Counted from the first letter of the stretch, positions 9,871-19,735 are shown. The stretch: DNA of 64,000 nucleotides from Treponema sp. UBA1747 (GCA_002315375.1 DCHR01000013.1:1634-65633); one strand, 5' to 3'. The notes: generated by a model from the sequence alone, not told the origin. Program-made: numbers and translations.

Positions 9871-10833
9871 TTATTTTGTTCCGAGAATAACAGCGTAAAT
9901 ACGGTCCAGGTCTTCGCGCGAATTGTATTCAATTTCCAGAACGCCTTTTTCCATGGAACCTTTAAGATTTACTTTTTTGGGTCCGATTCCGAATTTAATG
10001 GCAACTTCCTGTTCGAAGTGCTGGACATCTGCATCTTTTTTTGAAGGCTTTTTCTTGTTGCCGTCATCTTTTTTTGCAGCGCGTCCGCCATTGTTATAGG
10101 TTTCTGCCAGGCTTTCGGCTTCGCGAACTGAAACACCGTTTGTCTTGATCTTTTCGAAGAGAACACGGCGGTCAGCATCATTTTTTACGCTCAAAAGGGC
10201 ACGGGCATGACCTGCTGTAAGGATTCCTGTTACCAGTGCCTGCTGCATGTCTTCAGGAAGTTTCAGAAGACGGATTGCATTGGCTACTGTTGAACGGTTT
10301 TTACCGACACGCTTTGCAACTTCATCCTGATTTAAATCACCAAGCTGGATAAGATTGTAGTAAGCCTGTGCTTCTTCAATAGGGTTCAAATCGGCACGCT
10401 GGATATTTTCAATCAGTGCAACTTCAAGTTTTTTGAAATCATCGTATTTTCTGAGCTGAACCGGAACTTTGTCTAAACCTGCAATAATTGAAGCACGGGT
10501 ACGGCGTTCACCAGCAATGATATAGAAAGTTGTAGGATTTGCCTGTTCAATGATAATAGGTTCCAGAACTCCGTTGATTTTGATTGAATCTGCCAGTTCA
10601 TTCAAAGCTGCCTGATCAAATTCAGAACGAGGCTGTTTTGGATTCGGTTTCAGGAGTTTTGGATTGATCCAGAGTGTACCGTTATCATCTACAGAAACCT
10701 GTTCAGGAATATTTGATGGTTTCTTTGTTGCTGTCTTGATTAATGTTTCTGCGGTTGGTTTACCGCTGGCGGAATTTGAAGAACCACCCATAAGGGCGTC
10801 CAGTCCGCGTCCTAATCCCTGTGTTTTAGCCAC
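9871..10833 (-). CDS. parB: Chromosome partitioning protein ParB (Spo0J)
   Basis: Centromere-binding protein for chromosome segregation. The N-terminus is the conserved GLGRGLDALMGG. After a linker come the ParB/Srx CTP-binding domain (LLKPNPKQPRSEFDQAALNELADSI given in part: PNPKQPR, then GERRTRASIIAG, then VALIENIQRADLNPIEEA) and the HTH (NQDEVAKRVGKNRSTVANAIRLL). A Lys-rich stretch precedes the C-terminal dimerisation domain. Length is 320 residues. It overlaps the end of parA by eight bases, so the two are translationally coupled. No parS palindrome was seen in the window. Confidence 0.96.
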   Translation of the reverse strand: MAKTQGLGRGLDALMGGSSNSASGKPTAETLIKTATKKPSNIPEQVSVDDNGTLWINPKLLKPNPKQPRSEFDQAALNELADSIKINGVLEPIIIEQANPTTFYIIAGERRTRASIIAGLDKVPVQLRKYDDFKKLEVALIENIQRADLNPIEEAQAYYNLIQLGDLNQDEVAKRVGKNRSTVANAIRLLKLPEDMQQALVTGILTAGHARALLSVKNDADRRVLFEKIKTNGVSVREAESLAETYNNGGRAAKKDDGNKKKPSKKDADVQHFEQEVAIKFGIGPKKVNLKGSMEKGVLEIEYNSREDLDRIYAVILGTK

Positions 10834-11581
10834 GACGAATCACCTCTTCTGCGAGTTTTTCATAACTACGGGCTCCGGTACAATCCGGGTCGTATTTACA
10901 AATTGGAAGTCCATGAGAAGGGGCTTCTGAAAGTCTTACGTTTCGGGGAATGATTGTATTGAATACAACATCCTTGAAATAGCCTTTAACCTGAAGAATT
11001 ACGTCCTGGGCAAGTCTTGTACGTGAATCATACATTGTGAAGAAGATTCCGCCGATTGTCAGGTTAGGATTAAAGGAGTTCTGAACTTTTTCTACAGTCT
11101 GAAGAAGGAGCGTTATTCCTTCAAGTGCAAAGTATTCACACTGCATTGGAACCATAACTGTATCAGCAGCTACAAGTCCGTTTAAGGTAAGAATTCCAAG
11201 AGAAGGAGGGCAGTCAATAAGTATGTAATCGTAGATTTCTTTTAATGGTGCCAGTGCATTTTTAAGGAAATATTCACGGTTTTCCTGATCAATAAGTTCT
11301 ACAGCAGCACCAGACAAATCAATAGAAGCACTGATTGCATCAAGGTTTGGAACCGGTGAATGTTTGATTGCCTGTTCAGGTTCTACAAGGCCGGCCATAA
11401 GCTCGTAAACAGTTGGCTTTTCTTTATCAACGCCAACGCCTGTAGACATGTTTCCCTGTGAGTCGAAATCAACCAGCAGGACTTTTTTTCCTGCCAATGC
11501 TATATAAGCACCAATATTGATGGCAGATGTGGTCTTGCCAACACCTCCCTTCTGATTAACAAAAACGATAGACTTACCCAT
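10826..11581 (-). CDS. parA: Chromosome partitioning ATPase ParA (Soj)
   Basis: Deviant-Walker ATPase that works with ParB in origin segregation. The P-loop KGGVGKTTSAINIG lies at residues 11-24 with the signature Lys, Walker A' (VLLVDFDSQGN) follows, and Walker B is YILIDCPPSLGILT. Length is 251 residues, standard for chromosomal ParA. It is first of the parA-parB-MBL operon. TATACT on the minus strand (11612-11617) is a possible -10, 30 bases before the start. No clear Shine-Dalgarno precedes the ATG. In many bacteria rsmG sits directly beside parA; here rsmG is about 7.5 kb away. Confidence 0.97.
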   Translation of the reverse strand: MGKSIVFVNQKGGVGKTTSAINIGAYIALAGKKVLLVDFDSQGNMSTGVGVDKEKPTVYELMAGLVEPEQAIKHSPVPNLDAISASIDLSGAAVELIDQENREYFLKNALAPLKEIYDYILIDCPPSLGILTLNGLVAADTVMVPMQCEYFALEGITLLLQTVEKVQNSFNPNLTIGGIFFTMYDSRTRLAQDVILQVKGYFKDVVFNTIIPRNVRLSEAPSHGLPICKYDPDCTGARSYEKLAEEVIRRG

Positions 11582-11661
11582 AACGTATATTTTACCATTT
11601 TTAGAAAACTTAGTATAGAAGATTATTTCATTGGAAGGGAAATGGTGATATAGTGTTCATT

Positions 11662-12849
11662 ATGATTTATTCTGTATCTTTTTCGAAACCTGTATCTGAC
11701 ATTGAAGAAAAACTTGGGAAAGCCTATAAAAAAATAAAAATAAAGCTGGATACAGCTTCTTCTCTTGAATCCAGATATTTTTGTGAGATGTTTACCGAAA
11801 AACAGGTTTTTCACAAAAAAATGTCAGAAGCCGAAGTAACAGGATTTATCGAAAATCATGCGGGAAAAACATTTAAAAATGCGGTTTTAAGAACAGAAAA
11901 TAAAGAAATAACTTATCTGGCTAACAAAAAAGGAAAGATTACCAAACTGGAAAAAGAATTGAAGTCTGAAAATCTTTCCCAGAAAACAGTCGGAGGCGGA
12001 ACTGCCGTAAACAGACTGCTTTCAGCGGGTAAAAAGAAAAATTATCTGATTCCTGAAGGAAATCCGGTTCCTTTTCTTATAATGACAGGGGTAATGACTC
12101 CTGAAGGCAAGGTTATTTCTTCCAGATATGACAAATTCCGCCAGATAAACAGGTTCCTGGAGTTTATAGATGATATTCTGCCTTCAGTTTTAAAGCATAA
12201 AGAAGACAATGAGCCGGTCAGAATTGCAGATTTCGGCTGCGGGAAAAGTTACCTTACCTTCGCAGTTCATTATCTTTTGACTGAAATCCGTCATATTCCA
12301 TGCGAAATCGAAGGACTGGATTTAAAAAAAGATGTAATTGAATACTGTAATAAAATTGCATCAGACTTGAACTTGCAGGGAATCCGGTTTTCTACAGGAG
12401 ATATTTCAGATTATTCAGGGGAAAAAGCTCCTGATATCGTCATTACTCTTCACGCCTGTGATACTGCAACAGATTATGCACTGGAATATGCAGTTTCAAA
12501 AAAAGCCGGAGCAGTTCTCAGTGTTCCCTGCTGTCAGCATGAGGTAAATACACAGCTGCAGAAAAAGGAAAAACCTGTGTCTGATGAAGCTATGGCTCCT
12601 TTGCTTAAGTGGGGGATTATCCGGGAAAAGTTTTCATCCCTTGTTACAGATGTCCTTCGCGGGGAATATCTTGAAAAATCCGGATATTCTGTTCAGATGC
12701 TTGAATTCATTGACATGGAACATACTCCCAAAAACATACTTATTAGGGCAGTCAGAAAACAGGGGCCAGAAAATCAGGAAGCGGAAAAAGAGGCTCTTTC
12801 TCTTTCCGGAGCTCTGGGAATAAGTCCTGAAATAATGAAAAATTTCTAA
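11662..12849 (+). CDS. Class I SAM-dependent methyltransferase (Methyltransf_32/GSTCD-like)
   Basis: Predicted methyltransferase with a Rossmann SAM-binding domain in its middle: motif I ADFGCGKSYLTFAVHYLL near residue 192, an acidic loop EGLDLKK, and ITLHACDTATDYAL. The SVPCCQHEVN block afterwards is characteristic of the Methyltransf_32 (GSTCD-like) family, often thought to act on RNA; the substrate is not known. The N-terminal ~150 residues have no recognised motif. ATG 11662 is used because TATAGT (11649-11654) sits seven bases before it, as in other leaderless starts here; GTG at 11653 with GGTGA upstream is an alternative adding three residues. It diverges from parA. Confidence 0.82.
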   Translation: MIYSVSFSKPVSDIEEKLGKAYKKIKIKLDTASSLESRYFCEMFTEKQVFHKKMSEAEVTGFIENHAGKTFKNAVLRTENKEITYLANKKGKITKLEKELKSENLSQKTVGGGTAVNRLLSAGKKKNYLIPEGNPVPFLIMTGVMTPEGKVISSRYDKFRQINRFLEFIDDILPSVLKHKEDNEPVRIADFGCGKSYLTFAVHYLLTEIRHIPCEIEGLDLKKDVIEYCNKIASDLNLQGIRFSTGDISDYSGEKAPDIVITLHACDTATDYALEYAVSKKAGAVLSVPCCQHEVNTQLQKKEKPVSDEAMAPLLKWGIIREKFSSLVTDVLRGEYLEKSGYSVQMLEFIDMEHTPKNILIRAVRKQGPENQEAEKEALSLSGALGISPEIMKNF

Positions 12850-13024
12850 AAGTTCAAATTTTACAGTAAAAACTCATAATAATTGCTTTTGGAAAAAGTT
12901 TGTTTTTGGGCTTTTGTAAGGTATTCTTAAAGCATAACAAAAGCTTTATTCCTGCAGTTTGTTCACTTTTTTTATTTTGTGCATTAATTTCAGGTAAAAA
13001 AGTTAAAAAGTCCGGGGAATTAAA
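12850..13024. other. Intergenic region before the GH43 gene
   Basis: 175 bases, A+T-rich. The Shine-Dalgarno CGGGGAA lies at its end before ATG 13025. TATTCT around 12930 could be a -10 box but has no convincing -35. I see no hairpin terminator after the methyltransferase and no clear operator dyad. Confidence 0.4.
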
Positions 13025-14419
13025 ATGGTAAATTCAATAACCAAAAGATATAAATCAGATTTCAATGCAAATCCTCTTTCAGATCAGTTTTTCTGTGCAG
13101 ATCCTACTGCAGTTGAATATGAAGGAAGACTTTATGTTTATGGAACCAATGACCATCAGCAGTATGAAAATACACCCAAAAATACATACGAAAAAATCAG
13201 ATCCTTTCAGATTTTTTCTACTGACGATATGGTGAACTGGCGTTATGAAGGCATAATTGATACTGATGCTATAGCTCCATGGGTCTGGGCTTCATGGGCT
13301 CCTTCTATCTGTAAAAGGGTGGAAGAGGACGGATTAACACATTTTTACCTTTATTTTTCAAACAGCGGGGCCGGAGTCGGGGTTTTAACTGCAACAAATC
13401 CTGCAGGTCCGTGGACCAGTCCTTTATCAAAATCCCTGGTGGATGTAAATACTCCGGGCTTAAAAGACTGTCCTAATCCTTTTGATCCCGGAGTTTGTAT
13501 TGATGAAAATGGTACCGGCTGGCTGTCTTTTGGCGGCGGAAACGTAGGCGGAGATGCAATGCCGGGAACTATGCGCATTGTAAAGCTTGGAAAAGACATG
13601 ATTTCTCTGGATTCAGAAATTGTAACCATTAAGGCCCCATATTCTTTTGAAGCAAGTGAATTGAATTATATAAACGGAACTTATGTGTACACTTTTAATT
13701 CCAACTGGGTTGAAAGAAATGAGTGGACTCTGAAGGCTCCTAAATCCTCTGCCTGTTCAATGTGTTATATGACAACCAAAACCCCGCTGGTAAGTGATTC
13801 ATGGGTTTACCGGGACGATTATTTTGCAAATCCCGGAATATTCGGAATGGAATATTCAAACAATCACACACATCTGGAAAAATTCGGGGACAAATGGTAT
13901 CTGTTCTATCATGCAATGATTCTGCAGAAGGAATTTGGAACTGAAGGCGGGTTCAGAAGTCTTTGTGTAAATGAAATCGAAATTGATGAAAAAAATGTAA
14001 AAATTAAAAAATGTACCGGAAACCGGGATGGAGCAAAGGCAGTAAAGAATCATTCTGCATATGAAAAAACTCCTTTTGCAGAAGTTTTTAATTCCCGTGA
14101 GATAGCTTTTGAGAAAACCGCGGCTTCTGAATTTCTGGCAGTAAAGCCTGAAACTGACGGAGCCTGGCTTCAGGTAAAAAACGTTGATTTCGAAGATGAT
14201 GGAACAAAAACTATTTCTCTAAAAGCAAGAGGAAGCGGGGTAATTCAGATTCATTCAGAAAAACTGGAATCTGAACCGGTTGTTTCTGTTTCAGTAGATA
14301 ATACTGACTGGAAGGAACTGACTGTTGAACTCCCGGCCGTCCTTTCCGGTGTAAAAAATCTTTATTTTGTCTTTGGCGGAAATCTTTCTGCTGACTGGTG
14401 GAAGTTCAACAGAAACTAA
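13025..14419 (+). CDS. Glycoside hydrolase family 43 protein with C-terminal beta-sandwich
   Basis: Predicted five-bladed beta-propeller glycosidase acting on arabinose- or xylose-containing glycans. The blades show the GH43 features: FCADPTAVEYEGRLYVYGTND with the catalytic base Asp, ASWAPSICKR, a middle block CPNPFDPGVCIDENG, the catalytic acid within SFEASELNY, and the NNHTHLEKFGDKWYLFYH blade. Residues ~340-464 look like a carbohydrate-binding beta-sandwich (LKARGSGVIQIHSEKL; YFVFGG). No signal peptide is visible, so it probably acts in the cytoplasm on imported oligosaccharides. It is monocistronic in appearance; no matching transporter is adjacent. The exact GH43 subfamily and substrate cannot be told here. 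Confidence 0.88.
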   Translation: MVNSITKRYKSDFNANPLSDQFFCADPTAVEYEGRLYVYGTNDHQQYENTPKNTYEKIRSFQIFSTDDMVNWRYEGIIDTDAIAPWVWASWAPSICKRVEEDGLTHFYLYFSNSGAGVGVLTATNPAGPWTSPLSKSLVDVNTPGLKDCPNPFDPGVCIDENGTGWLSFGGGNVGGDAMPGTMRIVKLGKDMISLDSEIVTIKAPYSFEASELNYINGTYVYTFNSNWVERNEWTLKAPKSSACSMCYMTTKTPLVSDSWVYRDDYFANPGIFGMEYSNNHTHLEKFGDKWYLFYHAMILQKEFGTEGGFRSLCVNEIEIDEKNVKIKKCTGNRDGAKAVKNHSAYEKTPFAEVFNSREIAFEKTAASEFLAVKPETDGAWLQVKNVDFEDDGTKTISLKARGSGVIQIHSEKLESEPVVSVSVDNTDWKELTVELPAVLSGVKNLYFVFGGNLSADWWKFNRN

Positions 14420-14508
14420 CAAAACTGTTAACTCTCTGATAATGGTATTTATTTTCCCTTTGTGTTAAACTGATATACTCATATCTATTTTTATGAAGGG
14501 ATTTTTTT

Positions 14509-17500
14509 ATGGCAAATGAGATTGTTCCGGTTAGAGTCGGAATTGATGTCGGTTCCACAACTGTAAAAATTGCTATTCTTGACGATGAAGATAAATTAAT
14601 TTATTCAGACTATCAGCGTCATCGTGCTGATATTCGAAGTACTATTATTTCTGTAGTAACCAAAGCCCTTAATGAGGTGGAAAAGCTTCTTCCTGCCGGC
14701 AAAGACCAGACTTTATCGGTTAAAGTAACCGGATCTGGAGGACTTTCTGTTTCCCAGTGGCTTAATATTCCATTTATTCAGGAAGTAATTGCAGCTACAA
14801 CAGCTGTAAAGAAAATAATTCCACAGACTGATGTTGTAATTGAACTTGGTGGTGAAGACGCCAAGATTACATATTTTAAAGGCGGCGTTGAACAGCGCAT
14901 GAACGGAACCTGTGCCGGGGGAACCGGTGCATTTATCGATCAGATGGCTGCTCTTCTGGAAACTGATGCCGGCGGACTCAACAAACTTGCAGCAGATATG
15001 CAGCAGATTTATCCGATTGCAGCCCGTTGCGGGGTTTTTGCCAAAACCGACGTTCAGCCTTTAATCAACGAAGGTGCCCGCCGTGAAGATATTGCAGCTT
15101 CTATTTTCCAGGCAGTTGTAAGCCAGACAATTTCGGGGCTTGCCTGTGGAAAACCTATTCGTGGTAAAGTTGCATTCCTTGGTGGACCGCTTCACTTCCT
15201 GGATCAGCTTCGTTTCAGATTTATTGATACTCTGAAATTAAAAGACGATGAAATAATCATTCCTGATAATTCTGAAGTTTTTGTTGCTATGGGGTCTGCT
15301 TTCAGTGCAGAGCGCAAGTTTAAAAATGAAGACGGTTCTGATTACGTGTTCCCGACAATCGAAAAATTCCGTTCCGGACTTTCAAATCTGGTGGGAGCTG
15401 AACTTCAGGAAGTTCAGAGACTGGACCCTCTTTTCAAAAATCAGGCAGAACTGGATGAATTCCAGATCCGTCATGAAGAACAGGTGGCAAAACGTGGTGA
15501 TTTGAGCCGCACACATGGTCCTGTTTTCCTTGGTCTGGACTCAGGTTCAACTACAACAAAAGCCGTTCTTATTGACCAGGATGGACGAATCCTCTGGGAC
15601 TTCTATTCTCATAACCAGGGGAATCCTGTAGAGCTTGCAGTAAAAGTTCTGAAAAATCTTTACAATCTTCTTCCGGAAGACTGTTACATCGGTCGTGCCG
15701 TAAGTACAGGATACGGCGAAGCTTTGTTCCAGGCTGCCTTCGGTGTGGATGCCGGCGAAGTTGAAACAATCACACATTATCGTGCTGCTGATTTCTTTGT
15801 TCCGGGCGTAGAATTCCTTCTGGATATCGGCGGCCAGGATATGAAGTGTCTCCGCATGAAGGACGGTGCTATTGTCAGCATTCAGCTGAATGAAGCCTGT
15901 TCTTCAGGCTGTGGTTCCTTCCTTGATAACTTTGCCCGTACAATGGGAATGGATATCCGTGAGTTCAGCAAAATTGCCCTTATGGCAGAAAAACCTGTTG
16001 ACCTTGGTTCCCGCTGTACAGTTTTTATGAACAGCCGTGTTAAGCAGGCACAGAAAGAAGGTGCATCTGTTGCTGATATTTCTGCAGGTCTTTCTTATTC
16101 AGTAATTAAAAATGCTTTGTTCAAAGTTATTAAGCTTCGCAAAGCCAGTGATATTGGAACAAAGGTTGTTGTTCAGGGTGGAACCTTCAATAATGATGCT
16201 GTTCTTCGTGCTTTTGAAAAGATTGCAGGGGTTCAGGTATTCCGTCCTGATGTTGCAGGTCTTATGGGTGCTTACGGTTCTGCTTTAATCGCTTACGACC
16301 AGTGGCGGGATCTGACAGCTCCTAAACCGGGCGAACCTGAAGGAACAGTTCATGAAGTTCATTCCGGTATTGCAACTTTGAAGGATCTTGAAAGTTTCAA
16401 GGTTGATCTTGAATTGCGCCGCTGCGGAAAATGTCAGAACAACTGTATGCTTACAATCAATACCTTTACCACTCCTGATGCAAAACGCCGTTTTATTACG
16501 GGTAACCGTTGTGAACGTGGTGCTGACCTTGATGATGACGTACAGATAGTTGATGCTTCAAATAAGGCAAATACAGGTATTGAAGAAGCTACTGAGCAGA
16601 TGCCGAACCTGTTTGAATGGAAATATAAACGCCTTTTCAGTTATGTTCCACGCAAGCCGGAAGATGCCCCAATGGGAGACGTAGGTATTCCTCGTGTCCT
16701 GAACATGTATGAAAATTATCCTCTGTGGTTTACCTTCTTCAATGAACTCGGATTCCGAGTCCGGTTAAGTATGAGATCAAGCCGCAAGGTTTATGAAAAG
16801 GGGCTGGAATCAATTCCATCAGAATCAGTCTGCTATCCTGGAAAAATAACTCATGGTCATGTTGAAAGCCTTCTTCAGGCCGGATGCAAATTTATTTTCT
16901 ATCCTTGTGCACCATATGAACAGAAGGAAGATTCAGGTGCAGGAAACCATTATAACTGTCCGATTGTAACTTCTTATCCTGAAGTTCTCAGAAATAACAT
17001 TGACTCACTTCGTCAGGATGAATCGATTCTTTATATGAATCCTTTCCTCCCGATTTATGATAAAGCCCGCCTTGCAGAACGTCTTTATGAAGAAATGCAC
17101 AAACATTTCCCAAGTCTGACTCAAGAGAAGATTAACGAAGCTGTTGATAAAGCCTGGAAAGAACAGGAAGCCTTCCGTGAAGATGTAAAAAGACAGGGTG
17201 AAGAAGCTCTGGAAAAAATGATCCGCAACAGTGCACAGGGTATCGTTCTTGCAGGACGTCCTTATCACCTGGATCCGGAAATTAACCATGGTATTCCCGA
17301 AATGATCAACGGACTTGGTCTTGCGGTATTTACAGAAGATTCTGTTGCCCATCTGGGAAAAATCGAAAGACCTTTGAGAATTATTGATCAGTGGACTTAT
17401 CATAACCGTCTGTACAGAGCAGGTCAGTTTGTTTCCGAAATGCCTGACCTGGAACTTGTTCAGCTTACATCTTTCGGATGTGGACTTGATGCAGTTACAG

Positions 17501-19032
17501 CAGACCAGGTTGATGAAATTATGAAGGCCAAGGGACGTATGTATACTCTCATCAAAATCGACGAAGGTTCAAACCTTGGTGCGGTACGCATTCGCATCCG
17601 TTCTCTTGTTGCAGCCGTTAAAGAACGCCAGAGAAACAAGCGCCGTTATGAAGTAAAATCATCAGCTTACCAGCGTCAGGTTTTCACAAAAGAAATGCGC
17701 TATACACATACAATCATCGGACCTCAGATGTCACCAATTCACTTCAAGATTCTTCAGAAGGCATTTGAAGGCTGTGGTTACCGTTTTGTGATTCTTGATG
17801 CAGTTGATCCAAAAGCAGTAGATACAGGACTTAAGTATGTAAATAATGATGCCTGTTATCCTTCAATTCTTGTTGCCGGTCAGATGATAGCGGCCCTTGA
17901 AAGCGGAAAGTATGATCTAGATCATGTAAGCCTGATTATTACTCAGACAGGCGGTGGATGCCGTGCAACAAACTACATCGGATTTATCCGTCGTGCCCTG
18001 GCCGATGCCGGCTGGAGTCATATTCCGGTTCTGTCACTTTCGGCACAGGGCTTTGAAAAGAATCCTGGTTTCCAGATTACACCGGGCTTCCTTCATAGAG
18101 CCGTTAAAGCCGTAATGATAGGTGACCTTCTTATGCGCTGTCTCTACAGAGTACGTCCATACGAAGCGGTGCCAGGCAGTGCAAATGCTCTTTATGAAAA
18201 ATGGACTGCGGTTGCAGAAAAAGAAGCAGGTTCTCTTTCAATTCATAAGTATCATAAGCTTATGAAAAATATTGTCCGTGATTTTGACAGACTTGAACTT
18301 AAACCTATCAAAAAGCCTCGTGTCGGCGTTGTAGGTGAAATTCTTGTTAAGTTCCATCCGACAGCAAACAATGACATCGTAAATGTAATTGAACGGGAAG
18401 GGGCAGAATGTGTTATGCCTGATCTGGCAGATTTCTTCCTTTATTCTTTCAGTACAGGAATTTTTCGCCACGAAGAACTTGCTTTCCCTAAAAAGACAGA
18501 ACGTAATGCAAAACTCTTTGTGTGGTTCCTGGAACTTTACCGCAACAAGATGAAAAAATATCTGCGCAAATCAAAGCGCTTTGATGCTCCTTCAAGTATC
18601 TATAAACTTATGAAAGGTGTTGATGATATTGTTCAGCTTGGAAACATTACCGGTGAAGGCTGGTTCCTTACAGCAGAAATGGTAGAACTGATTGAAGAAG
18701 GTGCTCCAAGCATCGCCTGTGTTCAGCCTTTTGCCTGTCTGCCTAATCACGTAACCGGTAAGGGAATGATCAAGGAATTGAGACGCCGTTTCCCTGAAGC
18801 AAATATCAGTGCCATTGATTTTGACCCGGGTTCATCAGAAGTAAATCAGCTGAACCGATTGAAGCTTATGCTTTCAAATGCTCCTGTTGGAAAACATCCT
18901 GATGAAGATAAAGCCGGAATGGTTATGCTTAAAAACGGCACAAAGGTAAAGCCTGAAATAAAGCTGGCTGCCGGAGCGACAATGACTGACCCGGAACCAG
19001 TAGCCGGCCACGAAATGCCCCCAGTAGTCTGA
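14509..19032 (+). CDS. Large acyl-CoA dehydratase activase-related protein (two BcrAD/BadFG domains plus DUF2229 and HgdB-like parts)
   Basis: 1507-residue fusion of the 2-hydroxyacyl-CoA dehydratase activator family. Two ASKHA ATPase modules are in tandem: the first begins VGIDVGSTTVKIAILD (residue ~8), the second LGLDSGSTTTKAVLID (~343). Each keeps the two Cys that hold the dimer-bridging 4Fe-4S cluster in characterised activators: NGTCAGGTG and AARCGVF in the first, EACSSGCGS and GSRCTVF in the second. Downstream are a Cys-containing linker (RRCGKCQNNCM), a DUF2229 block (ESVCYPGKITHGHVES) and a C-terminal part like the dehydratase D component (NDACYPSILVAGQMI). ATP-driven electron transfer to a radical dehydratase-type enzyme is the family expectation; the physiological substrate of these long fusions is unknown. 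GAAGGG lies eight bases before the ATG. Confidence 0.9.
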   Translation: MANEIVPVRVGIDVGSTTVKIAILDDEDKLIYSDYQRHRADIRSTIISVVTKALNEVEKLLPAGKDQTLSVKVTGSGGLSVSQWLNIPFIQEVIAATTAVKKIIPQTDVVIELGGEDAKITYFKGGVEQRMNGTCAGGTGAFIDQMAALLETDAGGLNKLAADMQQIYPIAARCGVFAKTDVQPLINEGARREDIAASIFQAVVSQTISGLACGKPIRGKVAFLGGPLHFLDQLRFRFIDTLKLKDDEIIIPDNSEVFVAMGSAFSAERKFKNEDGSDYVFPTIEKFRSGLSNLVGAELQEVQRLDPLFKNQAELDEFQIRHEEQVAKRGDLSRTHGPVFLGLDSGSTTTKAVLIDQDGRILWDFYSHNQGNPVELAVKVLKNLYNLLPEDCYIGRAVSTGYGEALFQAAFGVDAGEVETITHYRAADFFVPGVEFLLDIGGQDMKCLRMKDGAIVSIQLNEACSSGCGSFLDNFARTMGMDIREFSKIALMAEKPVDLGSRCTVFMNSRVKQAQKEGASVADISAGLSYSVIKNALFKVIKLRKASDIGTKVVVQGGTFNNDAVLRAFEKIAGVQVFRPDVAGLMGAYGSALIAYDQWRDLTAPKPGEPEGTVHEVHSGIATLKDLESFKVDLELRRCGKCQNNCMLTINTFTTPDAKRRFITGNRCERGADLDDDVQIVDASNKANTGIEEATEQMPNLFEWKYKRLFSYVPRKPEDAPMGDVGIPRVLNMYENYPLWFTFFNELGFRVRLSMRSSRKVYEKGLESIPSESVCYPGKITHGHVESLLQAGCKFIFYPCAPYEQKEDSGAGNHYNCPIVTSYPEVLRNNIDSLRQDESILYMNPFLPIYDKARLAERLYEEMHKHFPSLTQEKINEAVDKAWKEQEAFREDVKRQGEEALEKMIRNSAQGIVLAGRPYHLDPEINHGIPEMINGLGLAVFTEDSVAHLGKIERPLRIIDQWTYHNRLYRAGQFVSEMPDLELVQLTSFGCGLDAVTADQVDEIMKAKGRMYTLIKIDEGSNLGAVRIRIRSLVAAVKERQRNKRRYEVKSSAYQRQVFTKEMRYTHTIIGPQMSPIHFKILQKAFEGCGYRFVILDAVDPKAVDTGLKYVNNDACYPSILVAGQMIAALESGKYDLDHVSLIITQTGGGCRATNYIGFIRRALADAGWSHIPVLSLSAQGFEKNPGFQITPGFLHRAVKAVMIGDLLMRCLYRVRPYEAVPGSANALYEKWTAVAEKEAGSLSIHKYHKLMKNIVRDFDRLELKPIKKPRVGVVGEILVKFHPTANNDIVNVIEREGAECVMPDLADFFLYSFSTGIFRHEELAFPKKTERNAKLFVWFLELYRNKMKKYLRKSKRFDAPSSIYKLMKGVDDIVQLGNITGEGWFLTAEMVELIEEGAPSIACVQPFACLPNHVTGKGMIKELRRRFPEANISAIDFDPGSSEVNQLNRLKLMLSNAPVGKHPDEDKAGMVMLKNGTKVKPEIKLAAGATMTDPEPVAGHEMPPVV

Positions 19033-19035
19033 AAT

Positions 19036-19059
19036 CTTCGTTTAATTCAAACGAAGGTT
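19036..19059 (+). terminator. Terminator between converging activase and rsmG genes
   Basis: CTTCGTTT (19036-19043) and AAACGAAG (19049-19056) form a perfect eight-base stem with a five-base loop, followed on the plus strand by GTTATTTTT. It starts 3 bases after the activase stop and runs up to the rsmG stop codon. Confidence 0.8.
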
Positions 19060-19705
19060 ATTTTTGTATCAGTACAAGGTTGCGTTCTGAGTCTGGGAGG
19101 CCTGGAACCGAAAGGGGAATGGTGTCATAAGACGGAACGATTTTACTGATGGCTTTCATTTCGGTTTCTATGCTTTCAGTTTTAGCTTTATAGGCGGCAA
19201 GTATGCCGCCTTTTTTTGTTATTCCTAAAAGTGTTTTGGTCATTTTATCATCCAGAGGGCGGAAGGCTCGGAAGGTTATAACATCAAAACTTTCTTTCTG
19301 AACTTTTTCTGCTTCACTGTTGATTACAGTCACATTTTTTAAGCCCAGAATTGCAGCAACATTTTCCAGAAATGCACAGCGTTTGGCCATTCTTTCTACA
19401 AGGCAGAAATTGATTTCAGGGAAAGCCGCTGCAAGGGGAATTCCTGGAAGTCCTCCGCCGGAACCGATGTCACCGGCAGTAAAATCCGGATTGTTAATAC
19501 CTTTTTCAAAAAGCTTTCTGAAGGTGGTATATGGAGCCAGGGAATCAAAAATATGGCGGATTACCAGTTCATCGTGGTCGCTGGTATTTGTAAGGTTGTA
19601 GGCAGAATTGAAAAGGATTATTTCATTGATGTATTTTTCCATCAATGGTTCGAGTCTCAAGGCTTCCTGTTCAGAAAAGCCTAATTCAATAAGTCCTTTT
19701 GTCAT
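19058..19705 (-). CDS. rsmG: 16S rRNA m7G527 methyltransferase RsmG (GidB)
   Basis: Methylates N7 of G527 in 16S rRNA. SAM-binding motif DIGSGGGLPGIPLA lies near residues 77-90, preceded by the family start pattern (YNLTNTSDHDELVIRHIFDSL) and followed by NFCLVERMAKRCAFLE and VITFRAFRPLD. Length is 215 residues, normal. It is the last gene of the minus-strand operon that begins with parC, 30 bases after the secreted hypothetical protein. In many genomes rsmG is adjacent to parA-parB; here a plus-strand block separates them. Confidence 0.96.
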   Translation of the reverse strand: MTKGLIELGFSEQEALRLEPLMEKYINEIILFNSAYNLTNTSDHDELVIRHIFDSLAPYTTFRKLFEKGINNPDFTAGDIGSGGGLPGIPLAAAFPEINFCLVERMAKRCAFLENVAAILGLKNVTVINSEAEKVQKESFDVITFRAFRPLDDKMTKTLLGITKKGGILAAYKAKTESIETEMKAISKIVPSYDTIPLSVPGLPDSERNLVLIQK

Positions 19706-19735
19706 AGTAATCTCCCTGGAAAAAGTGATGGAAAA

